Shown here piece by piece: positions 19,445-30,561 of a DNA stretch of 64,000 nt (position 1 is its first letter; every line of letters begins with the position of its first letter). The stretch spans positions 1,218,501 through 1,282,500 of the forward strand of contig NZ_CP012358.1 of assembly GCF_001267175.1 (NCBI RefSeq), written 5' to 3'. The notes beneath the pieces are model-generated. The model made no database searches. It had not been told where the DNA came from and saw nothing but the letters and a program-made list of their open reading frames with translations. Origin of the DNA: Thiopseudomonas alkaliphila. Lineage in GTDB: Bacteria > Pseudomonadota > Gammaproteobacteria > Pseudomonadales > Pseudomonadaceae. A program made the translations under genes and the position numbers.

Positions 19445-19980
19445 TAACGAATAAAGTGCTCTCGGTAATAACGCAGCTCAGCAATTGACTCACGAATATC
19501 TGCTAAAGCTAAGTGGGTATCACCTTTTTTAAAGCCGGCTTGTAATTCAGGCGCCCAACGTGCCACCAACTCTTTTAAAGTCGAGACATCTAGGTTGCGG
19601 TAATGAAAGTAGGCTTCTAACTCTGGCATGTATTTATGTAAAAACCGACGATCCTGACCAATACTATTGCCACAAATCGGCGAAGCTTTAGCCGGCACCC
19701 ACTGTGCTAAAAACGCTAAGGTTGCTGCTTCTGCTTCAGCTAGGGTAATTTTACTTTCACGCACTCGCTGAGTTAAACCACTGCCGCCATGTTGCCGAGT
19801 ATTCCATTCATCCATCTGCGCGAGCACCTCATCTGGCTGATGAATTGCTAGTACGGGGCCTTCAGCCAACACATTTAATTGCGCATCGGTCACAATGGTG
19901 GCCATTTCAATAATCACGTCAGTTGCTGGATTTAGCCCGGTCATTTCCAGGTCAATCCAAATTAAGTTTTGGCTGTCCAT
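19441..19980 (-). CDS. orn: Oligoribonuclease
   Basis: 3'-5' exoribonuclease of the DEDDh family that degrades di- and oligonucleotides, including pGpG from c-di-GMP turnover. The 179-residue product begins [16 protein letters not shown] with the first Asp and Glu of the active site. [17 protein letters not shown] carries the second Asp, and [16 protein letters not shown] the His and last Asp. The ATG at 19980 is chosen over a GTG at 19992 by alignment memory and a GGAAAAG ribosome-binding site. It is divergent from rsgA, as in Pseudomonas. Confidence 0.96.
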   Translation of the reverse strand: MDSQNLIWIDLEMTGLNPATDVIIEMATIVTDAQLNVLAEGPVLAIHQPDEVLAQMDEWNTRQHGGSGLTQRVRESKITLAEAEAATLAFLAQWVPAKASPICGNSIGQDRRFLHKYMPELEAYFHYRNLDVSTLKELVARWAPELQAGFKKGDTHLALADIRESIAELRYYREHFIRY

Positions 19981-20059
19981 TTTCTTTTCCACTCGGTTAG
20001 ATCAATAAATTGCTGTTTAGTGTACTGCATTATGGTAGGTAGTTGAGCTTGCTTAGCGT

Positions 20060-20076
20060 AGTATGCTCAGCATACT
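20060..20076. repeat. Short hairpin in the rsgA leader
   Basis: AGTATGC (20060-20066) pairs with GCATACT (20070-20076) around a TCA loop, 27 bases before the rsgA start. The core resembles that of the hairpin between nrdB and yfaE (53423-53447). It may influence rsgA expression. Confidence 0.4.
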
Positions 20077-20102
20077 TCTTAAATGATTGGGTTAATCCTA
20101 GG

Positions 20103-21131
20103 ATGGCAAAACGTCAATTAAATCGCCGCCAAAGCTGGCGCATTGAAAAGATTCAAGAAGAGCGCACCGCGCGCGCGCTCAAACGTGAAGAACGCTTAAC
20201 CGCAGAGCTTGAGGGCGGTGACCTTGGTCCCGAACAACGAGGATTAGTGATTGCGCACTTTGGCGTACAAGTGGCCATTGAGGCCTGCGAAGGCGAGCTG
20301 AAGGGTCAAACCTTTCGCTGCTATCTACGGGCTAACCTGCCCGCTTTAGTGACCGGGGATCAGGTTATTTGGCGTCCGGGCAATCAAGGCATTGGCGTGA
20401 TTGTGGCGCAGCTTCCACGCCACAGCGAGTTATCACGTCCCGATAGCCGAGGTTTTCTCAAAGCCGTGGCAGCAAACGTTGATCAAATTATTATCGTTTT
20501 TGCTCCCTTACCTGAACCCCACGCTAATTTAATTGATCGTTATTTAATTGCCGCTAAGCATGCCAATATCGAACCTTTACTGCTATTAAACAAATCAGAC
20601 TTACTGGCTACCCATAATGATGAAGGCCACGCGCAAAGCCTGATTGATACCTACCGACAACTGGGCTACAACATTTTAGCGGTTTCCACCTATGACTCAG
20701 CGGGCATGGAGCAACTGACTGAGCAACTCAAAGATCGGATCAGTGTATTTGTCGGCCAGTCGGGAGTCGGTAAATCCTCTTTAGTTAACAAGTTGTTACC
20801 TGATCTCAACACCCGTGTTGGCGCCCTCTCGGAGGTCACCGGTAAAGGTACCCATACCACTACAACGGCGCATCTATTTCACTTTCCCCTCGGTGGCGAC
20901 CTGATTGACTCGCCAGGAATTCGTGATTTTGGCTTAACCCACGTCACCCAACAAGATGTAGAAGCAGGCTTTTTAGAGTTTGCCGATTACCTTGGCCGTT
21001 GCCGTTTTAGAAATTGTAGCCACGAGCATGAACCTGATTGCGCATTATTAGCTGCAGTAGCTCAAGGGGCCATTCACCCCGCACGTCTCGCTAGCTTTAA
21101 ACATATCTTGAACAGTATTAGCGATGACTGA
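20103..21131 (+). CDS. rsgA: Ribosome small-subunit-dependent GTPase A
   Basis: Circularly permuted GTPase that assists late maturation of the 30S subunit. Order over 342 residues: basic N-terminal tail ([16 protein letters not shown]), OB-fold, GTPase with G4 LLNKSDLL preceding G1 [14 protein letters not shown] and G3 [10 protein letters not shown], and a C-terminal zinc knuckle [14 protein letters not shown]. The ATG at 20103 matches the family start; the longer frame from 20043 does not. In Pseudomonas the motBA genes sit between rsgA and psd; here psd follows after 105 bases. Confidence 0.96.
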   Translation: MAKRQLNRRQSWRIEKIQEERTARALKREERLTAELEGGDLGPEQRGLVIAHFGVQVAIEACEGELKGQTFRCYLRANLPALVTGDQVIWRPGNQGIGVIVAQLPRHSELSRPDSRGFLKAVAANVDQIIIVFAPLPEPHANLIDRYLIAAKHANIEPLLLLNKSDLLATHNDEGHAQSLIDTYRQLGYNILAVSTYDSAGMEQLTEQLKDRISVFVGQSGVGKSSLVNKLLPDLNTRVGALSEVTGKGTHTTTTAHLFHFPLGGDLIDSPGIRDFGLTHVTQQDVEAGFLEFADYLGRCRFRNCSHEHEPDCALLAAVAQGAIHPARLASFKHILNSISDD

Positions 21132-21236
21132 GCAGCAGCATTAATCCTAGAGTTAACGTAAGATACCGCGCTTAAAGTACTTAACCTTAACAACGCGTTT
21201 TATCTCAGATAAAACGCCCGCATAACGGACAGACAC

Positions 21237-22109
21237 ATGACTTTGCAACAACGTTTTTTTATTTTGCTGCAATATTTATTACCCCACCATACCCTTTCGC
21301 GCCTTGCTGGTTGCATTGCTGAATGCGAAAAGCCTTGGTTCAAACACCGCTTCATTAACTGGTTCATCAAAAAATATAACGTAGACATGAGCCAAGCGTT
21401 GAATGAAGATCCCAATAGTTATCAACATTTCAATGATTTTTTCACTCGTGCGCTAAAACCCGATGCACGCCCACTCGACACCACGGAAGGAGCCATTCTC
21501 TGCCCTGCCGATGGCGCTATTAGCCAACTGGGCAGCATTGAATATGGTCGCATTTTCCAAGCCAAAGGCCATAGTTTTGGCCTACAAGAGTTACTAGGTG
21601 GCGATAAAGACTTAGCCGCTGAGTTTATGGGCGGTGAGTTTGCCACCGTATACTTATCTCCACGTGACTATCACCGCGTGCATATGCCATTAACCGGCAC
21701 CTTACGGCAGATGATTTATGTGCCAGGGCGACTATTTTCAGTGAACCAAACTACCGCTGAACATGTGCCCGAGCTGTTTGCCCGCAATGAGCGCGCTGTC
21801 TGTATCTTTGATACTGAGCGTGGGCCAATGGCCGTGGTGCTAGTCGGTGCGATGATTGTTGCCAGTATTGAAACGGTGTGGGCTGGTTTAGTTACTCCAC
21901 CCAAACGCACGCTAAAAACCTTTGATTACCAAGCGGCGAGTTTTCAGCCTATCACTCTAGAAAAAGGGGCTGAGATGGGCCGTTTTAAACTCGGCTCAAC
22001 GGCCATTGTGCTATTTGGCCCAGAGCAGATTAAGTGGAGTACCGAGCTAAATGAAGGTACCGCAGTTGAAATGGGACAATTACTGGCGACTTCTCTTAAA
22101 AATAGCTAA
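21237..22109 (+). CDS. psd: Phosphatidylserine decarboxylase proenzyme
   Basis: Membrane-associated enzyme making phosphatidylethanolamine from phosphatidylserine. The proenzyme of 290 residues self-cleaves at the LGST motif ([11 protein letters not shown] near the C-terminus) to form the pyruvoyl cofactor on the small alpha chain. The catalytic-triad regions [10 protein letters not shown], the [12 protein letters not shown]is segment and [10 protein letters not shown] are intact. The IS200/IS605 remnant begins about 30 bases after its stop codon, so the gene is not damaged. Confidence 0.96.
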   Translation: MTLQQRFFILLQYLLPHHTLSRLAGCIAECEKPWFKHRFINWFIKKYNVDMSQALNEDPNSYQHFNDFFTRALKPDARPLDTTEGAILCPADGAISQLGSIEYGRIFQAKGHSFGLQELLGGDKDLAAEFMGGEFATVYLSPRDYHRVHMPLTGTLRQMIYVPGRLFSVNQTTAEHVPELFARNERAVCIFDTERGPMAVVLVGAMIVASIETVWAGLVTPPKRTLKTFDYQAASFQPITLEKGAEMGRFKLGSTAIVLFGPEQIKWSTELNEGTAVEMGQLLATSLKNS

Positions 22110-22140
22110 GTGACTCTCTTGATATCCCCGCCATGAACTA

Positions 22141-22194
22141 CCCTGCCTAAGCCGCTTCGCGGTTAGACAGGGTTTCGCGGGGCCGCAGCCCCGC
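22141..22194 (-). repeat. Right-end hairpins of the IS200/IS605 element (possible reRNA/omega-RNA scaffold relic)
   Basis: Two hairpins follow the tnpB stop codon on the minus strand. One is the perfect 7-base GCGGGGC/GCCCCGC stem with a four-base loop (22177-22194). The other is an imperfect stem of about 14 bases, CCCTGCCTAAGCCGC against GCGGTTAGACAGGG (22141-22172). Structured right ends are recognised by TnpA. In active TnpB systems the same region is the scaffold of the guide RNA. Confidence 0.6.
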
Positions 22195-22382
22195 TTCTAG
22201 TAGCAGGTCAATGTGTTTGACTGCTACGGGCGTGCCCATAGCGCCCTTACCTGCTTCGTTCTGAGGATATTGGCTGCACCGTTCACGTCACTGTTGAGCA
22301 GCACACCACTTCCAGTCTTGTACAAGCCTCGCTTGACGCGGCGACCACTGAACAGTGGCACAACCTTGTCCTCTTTAAAGGC

Positions 22383-23553
<1,171 letters not shown>

Positions 23554-23592
23554 AGAGCACCTCTTTATGGCGAACATTATCGCCTAAGTAGA

Positions 23593-23617
23593 TGTCTGGT
23601 TTCATTAGACCACTACA
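23593..23617 (-). repeat. IS3-family terminal inverted repeat, end next to orfA
   Basis: Read on the minus strand it begins TGTAGTGGTCTAATGAAACC and ends CAGACA. It matches the other end at 21 of 25 positions and is followed outside by the GGC target duplicate. Confidence 0.9.
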
Positions 23618-23701
23618 GGCCTGATAATCAGGTATCGAGTCCAGGCCCAAACAACTTGCTTTGGAGGTGTAGCTTTCCTCACGGATCACCAGCTCTCTTA
23701 G

Positions 23702-24091
23702 GTCTCATCCTCATTGTGTTTTAATATCAAGGCTCATTTAGTTTTAGCCTATCGACGCAAGGCCATCACCAAAGAGACCATGGAAGACCTCGAACAACAC
23801 GTCCGACGAGTATGTGAGTTGTCAGATGTGAGTGTCCTGGAGTTCTCTGGGGAGCCTGACCACACCCATATCTTGTTGGAACTGCACCCGAATATCATGC
23901 TCTCCAAACGGGTGAATTCTATCAAGACAGTGAGTAGCCGTATGATCCGCAAGGATCATTGGGAACACATCAAGAAAATGCTATGGAAAGATCACTTCTG
24001 GTCACGCAGTTACTGCCTACTTTCAGTTGGTGACGGTGCGAGCGCCGAAGTAATTAAGCAGTACATCCAAAATCAGGCAAAGCCGTCCTAG
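23702..24091 (+). pseudogene. tnpA: IS200/IS605-family Y1 transposase TnpA, 5'-truncated
   Basis: The frame is open from 23702 after a stop at 23699-23701 and lacks an ATG start; only about 10 N-terminal residues seem missing. The product is the HUH single-strand transposase. The metal-binding pair is DHTHILLEL (His-Thr-His, where most relatives have His-Val/Ile-His) and the catalytic Tyr lies in VIKQYIQNQ. LVNSIKTVSSR-like sequence in the middle is characteristic. The start region is shared with the cut end of tnpB, implying a deletion. Confidence 0.82.
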
Positions 24092-24151
24092 CAGACGGCT
24101 CGCTATCCACCTCCAAACGTCCAAAGCTGCGCAATGGCTGCTTGGAAGTGG
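24081..24151. repeat. Left-end secondary structures of the IS200/IS605 element
   Basis: AGCCGTC (24081-24087) pairs with GACGGCT (24094-24100) across the tnpA stop codon. CCACCTCCAA (24107-24116) pairs with TTGGAAGTGG (24142-24151) with one mismatch. Such subterminal hairpins are the TnpA binding sites in this family. Confidence 0.55.
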
Positions 24152-24574
24152 AATTCCGCGAAAAGAGGTTAAAGACTTGGCTTTTTCGAATACCATGCTT
24201 ACTTGATCGTTGCTACTAAATGCCGAGTACTGTGTTCAGTAATCAACACCTAAAATTGCTTGAAAATATTTTTAGCCATTGGCGCGTGAGATCTGAGTCA
24301 ACTTTCCTCCATGGCTTCTTTAGCGCACTTAGTATTAGTAAATAAAGGCGCATTAAGCCGCCGACTTAAACACATGCACCCTAAGTTGGTTAAGCCTGCA
24401 CACATGATAACGGAGCGGCTATTGCAGTGACTCGACAATATACTGAGCATATGCAAGTTTTTAACTTGAAGTGCATAGCTACACTTTATTTATCTAAGCA
24501 TGTAAAACGGTACATTACCTAGCTTTCATTACTCAGCATTTTAATCGGCAGCTATATAAAATTAGCCGCTACCT
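24152..24574. other. No gene recognised between the element and the hslV promoter
   Basis: About 420 AT-rich bases. The only open frame of note is a 39-codon one starting at about 24311 (MASLAHLVLV...), without a ribosome-binding site or family resemblance. This may be decayed sequence outside the mobile element. Confidence 0.5.
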
Positions 24575-24604
24575 ATTGTGTTTTTAAAAAACGCCCCCAT
24601 CTAT
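24575..24604 (+). promoter_or_regulatory. Possible heat-shock (sigma32) promoter of hslVU
   Basis: CCCCATCTAT (24595-24604) fits the sigma32 -10 consensus CCCCATNT. A weak -35, ATTGTG (24575-24580; consensus CTTGAA), lies 14 bases upstream. hslVU is a classical heat-shock operon, which supports the reading. The -10 is convincing, the -35 is not. Confidence 0.5.
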
Positions 24605-24651
24605 CAGGTTAATTAGGGCAATCCCGCCCAGCCAAAATGTGGAGATATCCC

Positions 24652-25182
24652 TTGACCACAATCGTTTCAGTCCGTCGTAACGGAAAAGTCGTCATGGGCG
24701 GCGACGGCCAAGTATCGCTTGGTAATACCGTAATGAAAGGTAACGCAAAAAAAGTACGCCGCTTATACCGTGGCGAAGTCATTGCTGGCTTTGCCGGTGC
24801 CACCGCCGATGCCTTTACTTTATTTGAGCGTTTTGAAGGCCAACTTGAAAAACACCAAGGCCATTTAGTCAGAGCTGCTGTTGAGTTAGCTAAAGATTGG
24901 CGAACCGATCGCTCTCTCAGTCGGCTAGAGGCCATGTTAGCTGTAGCCAACAAAGATGCTTCACTCATTATTACTGGCAACGGCGATGTAGTGGAGCCTG
25001 AGCATGGGCTGATTGCCATGGGTTCAGGCGGTGCTTATGCCCAGTCAGCGGCCTTAGCCCTGTTAGAAAATACCGAACTTTCAGCCCGCGAGATCGCCGA
25101 AAAATCCTTGACCATCGCCGGCTCTATTTGTGTGTTTACCAACCAGAATTTAACCATCGAAGAGCTAGATAGCGCTGTTTAA
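24652..25182 (+). CDS. hslV: ATP-dependent protease peptidase subunit HslV (ClpQ)
   Basis: Threonine protease of the HslVU complex. The mature nucleophile must be Thr1 of [19 protein letters not shown]. The start is therefore the TTG at 24652, giving Met-Thr-Thr and 176 residues, with GGAG at 24641-24644 seven bases upstream. An ATG at 24637 would add five residues before the Thr and would block maturation. Family residues such as the GGDGQVS and MGSGGAYA segments are present. It is followed by hslU after 23 bases. Confidence 0.95.
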   Translation: MTTIVSVRRNGKVVMGGDGQVSLGNTVMKGNAKKVRRLYRGEVIAGFAGATADAFTLFERFEGQLEKHQGHLVRAAVELAKDWRTDRSLSRLEAMLAVANKDASLIITGNGDVVEPEHGLIAMGSGGAYAQSAALALLENTELSAREIAEKSLTIAGSICVFTNQNLTIEELDSAV

Positions 25183-25205
25183 CGCTGCTCTGGAGACTGT
25201 TTTTT

Positions 25206-26555
25206 ATGTCCATGACTCCCCGCGAAATTGTTCACGAGCTGAACCGCCATATCATTGGCCAAGATGAGGCCAAGCGCGCGGTGGCAATTGCGCTGCGTAA
25301 CCGCTGGCGCCGGATGCAGTTACCTGCTGAACTACGCCCTGAAGTTACACCCAAAAACATTTTAATGATCGGCCCAACCGGGGTTGGTAAAACTGAGATT
25401 GCCCGCCGCTTAGCTCGCTTAGCCAACGCGCCCTTTATTAAAGTGGAAGCCACTAAATTTACCGAAGTGGGTTATGTTGGCCGTGATGTCGAATCAATTA
25501 TTCGTGATCTAGCCGATGCCGCAGTAAAAATGCTGCGTGAGCAAGAAATGCAAAAAATGCAGCACCGCGCTGAAGATGCGGCCGAAGATCGTATTTTAGA
25601 TGCACTGCTCACACCTGCTCGCGGCAGCTCGCCAAGCGAAGAAGAAATGGCTGCTGCACGTACCGATTCCAGCACGCGCCAACTGTTCCGTAAGCGCTTA
25701 CGCGAAGGTCAGCTGGACGACAAAGAAATCGAGATTGAAGTGGCAGATAGCCCTGTTGGCGTAGAAATCATGACGCCACCTGGTATGGAAGAAATGACCA
25801 GCCAACTGCAAAATTTGTTTGCAGGCATGAACAAGGGCAAAACTAAAACGCGCAAACTAAAAATCGCCGATGCCTACAAAATGGTGCGCGATGAAGAAGC
25901 GGCACGTCTGGTCAATGAAGATAAAATCAAAGCCAGCGCCCTTGAAGCAGTTGAGCAACATGGCATCGTGTTTATCGATGAAATCGACAAGATTGCTAAA
26001 CGCGGTAACACCAGTGGTGCCGATGTCTCCCGTGAAGGAGTGCAACGCGACTTACTGCCATTAATCGAAGGCTGTACGGTCAATACCAAACTCGGCATGG
26101 TGAAAACTGACCATATTCTGTTTATTGCCTCAGGCGCCTTCCACCTCAGCAAGCCCAGCGATCTGGTGCCAGAGTTACAAGGACGCTTACCCATTCGGGT
26201 TGAGCTTAAAGCCCTCACCCCTGAAGACTTTAAGCGGATTTTAACCGAGCCCCACGCTTCGCTCACCGAGCAATACGTTGAGCTGCTAAAAACGGAAGGA
26301 TTAAAGATCGAGTTCACCAGCGATGGTATTGAGCGCTTGGCAGAAATTGCTTGGCAGGTAAACGAAAAAACCGAAAATATCGGTGCTCGCCGTTTACATA
26401 CTTTGCTAGAGCGACTACTTGAAGAAGTCTCTTTCTCTGCATCAGATCTAGCGGCCCAACATCAGGCTGAGCCACTGCAAATTGATGCCGCGTATGTGGC
26501 TAAGCATCTGGGTGAGCTGGCCGAAGACGAAGACTTATCGCGCTACATCTTGTAG
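25206..26555 (+). CDS. hslU: ATP-dependent protease ATPase subunit HslU (ClpY)
   Basis: AAA+ unfoldase feeding HslV. Over 449 residues: N-terminal [20 protein letters not shown], Walker [14 protein letters not shown], pore motif GYVGRD, an I-domain (about 110-240), Walker [13 protein letters not shown], the [12 protein letters not shown] arginine-finger region, and the C-terminal tail LSRYIL that inserts into HslV. GGAG precedes the ATG. It is coupled to hslV and transcribed with it. Confidence 0.97.
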   Translation: MSMTPREIVHELNRHIIGQDEAKRAVAIALRNRWRRMQLPAELRPEVTPKNILMIGPTGVGKTEIARRLARLANAPFIKVEATKFTEVGYVGRDVESIIRDLADAAVKMLREQEMQKMQHRAEDAAEDRILDALLTPARGSSPSEEEMAAARTDSSTRQLFRKRLREGQLDDKEIEIEVADSPVGVEIMTPPGMEEMTSQLQNLFAGMNKGKTKTRKLKIADAYKMVRDEEAARLVNEDKIKASALEAVEQHGIVFIDEIDKIAKRGNTSGADVSREGVQRDLLPLIEGCTVNTKLGMVKTDHILFIASGAFHLSKPSDLVPELQGRLPIRVELKALTPEDFKRILTEPHASLTEQYVELLKTEGLKIEFTSDGIERLAEIAWQVNEKTENIGARRLHTLLERLLEEVSFSASDLAAQHQAEPLQIDAAYVAKHLGELAEDEDLSRYIL

Positions 26556-26580
26556 TTTTAGTCTTATCGTTCTGGGTCCC

Positions 26581-26616
26581 ACAAGAGCCTGCTGCGGTCA
26601 CGTAGTGGGCTCTTGT
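26581..26616. terminator. Long hairpin between hslU and DUF971
   Basis: ACAAGAGCC (26581-26589) pairs exactly with GGCTCTTGT (26608-26616). The intervening 18 bases can fold further (CTGCG with CGTAG). No T-run follows, so it could be an attenuator or mRNA stabiliser rather than a full terminator. Confidence 0.5.
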
Positions 26617-26639
26617 CACTTAAGTACAAAGGTAACCTT

Positions 26640-27011
26640 ATGACTCCTACCGCTGTCAAACTAGACTTAACCGCTAATACGCTCAATCTTAGCTATGCTT
26701 CAGGCGAGCAGTTTATCCTACCCGCTGAGTTTTTACGGGTGCACTCTCCATCTGCCGAGGTGCAAAACCATGGCAACCCGATTTTGCAGTTTGGTAAGCA
26801 GCAGGTAAAGCTGCAACATGCTGAGGCGGCCGGCACCTATGCACTGAAACTAAGCTTTGATGACGGCCATGACTCAGGGCTCTTTACTTGGCAGTACCTC
26901 TATCAATTAGGCAGCCAACAACAGACGCTTTGGCAAACCTATTTAGCCGAATTAAATCGTGCCGGCAAATCACGCGACCCCAATGAATCGGTCGTTAAGT
27001 TGTTTGGCTAA
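26640..27011 (+). CDS. DUF971 domain protein (GBBH-like N-terminal domain)
   Basis: A 123-residue protein consisting of a single DUF971 domain, the fold at the N-terminus of gamma-butyrobetaine hydroxylase. FILPAEFLRVHSPSAEVQ and the FDDGHDSGLFTWQYLYQL segment are family hallmarks. The function in bacteria is unclear; links to Fe-S or to HslVU are only positional. ATG at 26640 has AAAGG upstream; the earlier TTG at 26613 falls inside the hairpin. In Pseudomonas this gene also follows hslU. Confidence 0.85.
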   Translation: MTPTAVKLDLTANTLNLSYASGEQFILPAEFLRVHSPSAEVQNHGNPILQFGKQQVKLQHAEAAGTYALKLSFDDGHDSGLFTWQYLYQLGSQQQTLWQTYLAELNRAGKSRDPNESVVKLFG

Positions 27012-27036
27012 AGCCAACCATTATCTCCGCTCATTC

Positions 27037-27059
27037 TCAGGTTCTATCGACTAACCTGA
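27037..27059. terminator. Short inverted repeat between DUF971 and ubiE
   Basis: TCAGGTT (27037-27043) pairs with AACCTGA (27053-27059). This 124-base gap holds the position where the PHA synthesis genes lie in Pseudomonas; nothing of them is recognisable. Confidence 0.4.
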
Positions 27060-27135
27060 CAAAGCCTGCTCACGCTCAAGACAAATCGGCACAAGGGTAT
27101 TAGAATGGAGCGGAATCTGATTTAGGTGAACGACC

Positions 27136-27906
27136 ATGAATGATCCACAACAGCCCAACAAACCAGAAGCCATTACGCATTTTGGCTATCAAGATGTTCC
27201 CGAAAGCCAAAAAGCCAAGAAAGTTGCCGAAGTCTTTCATTCGGTAGCCGCACGCTACGATCTAATGAATGACGTCTTGTCGGGCGGGATGCACCGTTTA
27301 TGGAAACGCTTCACCATTGAGTTATCAGGTGTGCGTCCAGGTAATAGGGTCTTAGATATTGCCGGTGGGACCGGTGACCTTACCCGTAAATTCTCCAGCC
27401 TAGTCGGAAGTACTGGTGAAGTGGTACTGGCCGATATTAACGACTCGATGCTAAAAGTGGGTCGCGACCGTTTACTCGATAAAGGCGTCTCAAGTAATGT
27501 GCGTTTTGTTCAAGCCGATGCGGAACAACTGCCCTTTCCTGACAACCACTTTGATGTGGTGACCATTGCCTTTGGCCTACGTAACGTCACCCATAAAGAG
27601 GCAGCGATTCGCTCAATGCTGCGAGTACTCAAACCTGGCGGTCGCTTGCTGATTCTGGAGTTTTCCAAACCGAAAAACCCCTTACTTTCGAAACTATACG
27701 ATACCTACTCCTTCAATTTTATGCCGCTAGCTGGCAAGTTAATTACTAACGATGCCGACAGCTACCGCTATCTGGCCGAATCAATCCGCATGCACCCTGA
27801 CCAAGAAACCCTTAAAGGCATGATGCAAGACGCCGGCTTTGAGCGCATTACCTACCATAATATGACCGGTGGCATTGTTGCTTTACACCGTGGAATTAAA
27901 CCCTAA
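27136..27906 (+). CDS. ubiE: Ubiquinone/menaquinone C-methyltransferase UbiE
   Basis: SAM-dependent C-methylation in ubiquinone (and menaquinone) synthesis. At 256 residues it is of normal length. Signatures are [19 protein letters not shown], the SAM motif [15 protein letters not shown], and [20 protein letters not shown] with LEFSKP. TAGGTGA upstream serves as ribosome-binding site. Its stop overlaps the ubiJ ATG by one base (TAATG), so the three Ubi genes are one coupled unit. Confidence 0.97.
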   Translation: MNDPQQPNKPEAITHFGYQDVPESQKAKKVAEVFHSVAARYDLMNDVLSGGMHRLWKRFTIELSGVRPGNRVLDIAGGTGDLTRKFSSLVGSTGEVVLADINDSMLKVGRDRLLDKGVSSNVRFVQADAEQLPFPDNHFDVVTIAFGLRNVTHKEAAIRSMLRVLKPGGRLLILEFSKPKNPLLSKLYDTYSFNFMPLAGKLITNDADSYRYLAESIRMHPDQETLKGMMQDAGFERITYHNMTGGIVALHRGIKP

Positions 27907-28523
27907 TGTTCAGTCAAGCACTCCTAGCTAGCCTTGAGTTAAGTATCAATCAGCTGCTGCACTTAGATCCAGTGGCGCAGCAGCAGCTCGCGCAGCTGGC
28001 AGGACAAGTGCTTGAAGTAGAAATCAGTACGCCCTTACAGCTACGCTGCTACCTCGTGTTGCATAGCGATGGGCTGCAATTAGCCAATCAGTGGTTAGGC
28101 GCCGTTGACTGTCTCCTACGCGCGCCCTTAGCTCAGCTGGCCTTACTGGCAACCGCCAGGGATAAAACGCCGTTACTGCACCACCCTAAACTAGATCTGA
28201 GCGGTAATACCGGACTATTGATGCAACTAGCAGAAATTTTGCAGCAATTAGACTTAGACTGGGAATACCTGCTGCAACAATTACTCGGCCCAGTGCCCAG
28301 CGCCTTACTCAGCTCCTCAATTAAACGCCAATGGCGCTGGTTACAGCACAGCCAGCACAGCCTTGAGCAAAGCGCCATTGACTATGCCACCGAAGAAGCA
28401 CGTTTCTTGGTCGGCACGGCCGAAGCGGAAGTACGCTTCAATGAAATTGATCAACTAACGCAATCCTTAGATCGCCTGAGCGCACGCGTTGCCCAACTGA
28501 CCGCCAAGGACCCCTCAGCATGA
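27906..28523 (+). CDS. ubiJ: Ubiquinone biosynthesis accessory factor UbiJ
   Basis: SCP2-type lipid-binding protein that organises the Ubi enzyme complex with UbiK in the cytosol. The 205-residue product has an N-terminal SCP2-like domain (about 15-115) and a C-terminal helical region with [13 protein letters not shown] that may form a coiled coil. Sequence conservation in this family is low; the assignment relies on its place between ubiE and ubiB and on the fold-like pattern. It overlaps ubiB by four bases. Confidence 0.88.
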   Translation: MFSQALLASLELSINQLLHLDPVAQQQLAQLAGQVLEVEISTPLQLRCYLVLHSDGLQLANQWLGAVDCLLRAPLAQLALLATARDKTPLLHHPKLDLSGNTGLLMQLAEILQQLDLDWEYLLQQLLGPVPSALLSSSIKRQWRWLQHSQHSLEQSAIDYATEEARFLVGTAEAEVRFNEIDQLTQSLDRLSARVAQLTAKDPSA

Positions 28524-30106
28524 GACTGCTTGCCATTCGCCGCTTGTTTCGCATCCTGCAAGTGATTATTCGTTATCGCTTAGATGATTTGCTGTATGAC
28601 CTACCCTTGCCTTGGTACGCTGCTAGCACACGTTATTTACTGCCTTGGCGTTGGCTGCCGCGTAAACAACATAACTTAACCCGGGGCGCAGCTTTACGCT
28701 TGGCGCTAGAAGATCTTGGGCCCATTTTTATTAAGTTTGGACAAATTCTCTCAACCCGCCGCGACCTACTACCAGCCGACATTATTGATGAGCTAAGTCG
28801 CTTACAAGACCAAGTACCGCCCTTTGATTCAAGCACCGCTACCCGCCTGATTGAACAACAACTTGGCATGCCAGTCAGCAGTGCATTTAAAGAGTTTAAT
28901 CCCCAGCCATTAGCCTCAGCCTCAATTGCCCAAGTACATACCGCACAGCTACACAGTGGTGAGCAGGTGGTGGTTAAAGTCATTCGTCCGGGACTGGCGA
29001 AGGTTATAGCCCAAGATATTGCGTGGCTGCACTTACTGGCTCGGATTGCCGAAAAAGCTTCTCCAGAGGCTCGCCGCCTGCATCCCTGTGAAGTGGTAGA
29101 AGATTACGAGAAAACCATTTACGACGAGCTAGACTTATTACGTGAAGCCGCTAATACCAGTCAACTGCGCCGTAACTTTACTGGCTCAGATTTACTCTAT
29201 GTGCCACAGGTTTACTGGGAGTACTGCCGCCCACAAGTTTTAGTGATGGAACGCATCTATGGCATACCCGTTACTGATATGGCGGCTTTACAGGCCCAAG
29301 GCACTGACTTTAAACGACTGGCGGAACGCGGAGTAGAAATCTTTTTCACCCAAGTCTTTCGCGACAGTTTCTTCCATGCCGATATGCACCCTGGCAATAT
29401 TTTTGTTAGCACCAATAATCCATCTGAGCCGCAATACATTGCTATCGACTGCGGCATTATTGGTACACTCACCCCAGAAGATCAAGACTATTTGGCGCGT
29501 AATTTATTGGCGTTTTTTAAGCGGGATTATCACCGCGTCGCTCAGCTCCACATAGACTCCGGCTGGGTACCTGCAGATACCCGAGTCAATGAACTAGAAG
29601 CTGCAATTCGCACGGTGTGCGAGCCTATTTTTGAGCGGCCACTAAAAGATATTTCCTTTGGTCAGTTGCTAATGCGGCTCTTTCAAACCGCGCGCCGTTT
29701 TAATATGGAAGTTCAACCACAATTAGTATTACTACAAAAAACCTTACTCAATATTGAAGGTTTAGGTCGACAACTCTATCCAGACTTAGATTTATGGGCG
29801 ACCGCAAAACCCTACTTAGAGCGCTGGATGCGTAAACGCATTAGCCCTAAACGGGTGCTCAATGATGTCCGTCAACAGGTTGAACAAATTCCTCACTTAG
29901 CCCGTATGGCGCGTACCAGTTTAGAGCGCATCAATCAGGCCAACCAACCACCACCGCTGCAACAAAAAATGCTGCGCAACATCAATATTGTGCTGGGTGT
30001 TGGTTTAATCGTAGGCAGCCTGCTGTCGGGCTTAAGTTTGCAATGGGCTGCTTGGCCACTATGGCTGATGCTACTCAGTGGCGTCTGGCTGATTGTGCGG
30101 GCCTAA
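28520..30106 (+). CDS. ubiB: UbiB-family protein kinase-like protein
   Basis: Atypical kinase/ATPase of the ABC1/ADCK family needed for ubiquinone synthesis. The KxGQ motif is [16 protein letters not shown] (about residues 71-86); the Ala-rich loop [13 protein letters not shown] and the [12 protein letters not shown] catalytic segment follow. Two hydrophobic helices close the C-terminus (about 495-525), anchoring it in the inner membrane. At 528 residues it is slightly shorter than E. coli UbiB. It overlaps ubiJ (ATGA). Confidence 0.96.
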   Translation: MRLLAIRRLFRILQVIIRYRLDDLLYDLPLPWYAASTRYLLPWRWLPRKQHNLTRGAALRLALEDLGPIFIKFGQILSTRRDLLPADIIDELSRLQDQVPPFDSSTATRLIEQQLGMPVSSAFKEFNPQPLASASIAQVHTAQLHSGEQVVVKVIRPGLAKVIAQDIAWLHLLARIAEKASPEARRLHPCEVVEDYEKTIYDELDLLREAANTSQLRRNFTGSDLLYVPQVYWEYCRPQVLVMERIYGIPVTDMAALQAQGTDFKRLAERGVEIFFTQVFRDSFFHADMHPGNIFVSTNNPSEPQYIAIDCGIIGTLTPEDQDYLARNLLAFFKRDYHRVAQLHIDSGWVPADTRVNELEAAIRTVCEPIFERPLKDISFGQLLMRLFQTARRFNMEVQPQLVLLQKTLLNIEGLGRQLYPDLDLWATAKPYLERWMRKRISPKRVLNDVRQQVEQIPHLARMARTSLERINQANQPPPLQQKMLRNINIVLGVGLIVGSLLSGLSLQWAAWPLWLMLLSGVWLIVRA

Positions 30107-30141
30107 CTTTTTTAATCGCTAAATACCAACAGGAAAAATCC

Positions 30142-30561
30142 ATGAGCCAATGGCTTGATGCAATTAAGTGGACTGACGATGGCTTAGTACCCGCCATCGC
30201 CCAAGATTACCAAAGCGGTCGAATTCTAATGATGGCTTGGATGAACAAAGAATCATTGGCACTAACCGTACAAGAGCAACGCGCCATTTACTGGTCGCGC
30301 TCGCGTGGTAAGTTATGGCGTAAAGGTGAAGAGTCAGGACACGTTCAAAAACTGCACGAGCTGCGCTTAGACTGTGATGCCGATGTGATCATTTTAATGG
30401 TCGAGCAGCTCGGTGGCATTGCCTGTCATACCGGACGCCACAGCTGCTTTTATCGGGTTCTGGATCAACAGCAACAATGGCAAGTTGTCGAACCCGTAAT
30501 TAAAGCACCAGAACATATTTACTCTAATCAACCTTCAGTGGGTGAAAGCAATGACAACTGA
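30142..30561 (+). CDS. hisI: Phosphoribosyl-AMP cyclohydrolase
   Basis: Third step of histidine biosynthesis, as a stand-alone protein of 139 residues rather than the HisIE fusion of enterobacteria. The zinc/magnesium motifs are [16 protein letters not shown] and [24 protein letters not shown] is typical. ATG at 30142 has AGGAAAA seven bases upstream; an earlier in-frame start would overlap ubiB deeply. hisE overlaps its end by 11 bases. Confidence 0.96.
   Translation: MSQWLDAIKWTDDGLVPAIAQDYQSGRILMMAWMNKESLALTVQEQRAIYWSRSRGKLWRKGEESGHVQKLHELRLDCDADVIILMVEQLGGIACHTGRHSCFYRVLDQQQQWQVVEPVIKAPEHIYSNQPSVGESNDN

Noticed and set aside
24311..24430. 39-codon frame between the mobile element and hslV
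   Set aside because: No ribosome-binding site, no similarity I can recognise, and a length expected by chance.
25874..26317. 147-codon open frame antisense to hslU
   Set aside because: A shadow of the strongly conserved hslU frame; the translation is Ser/Arg-rich without family features.
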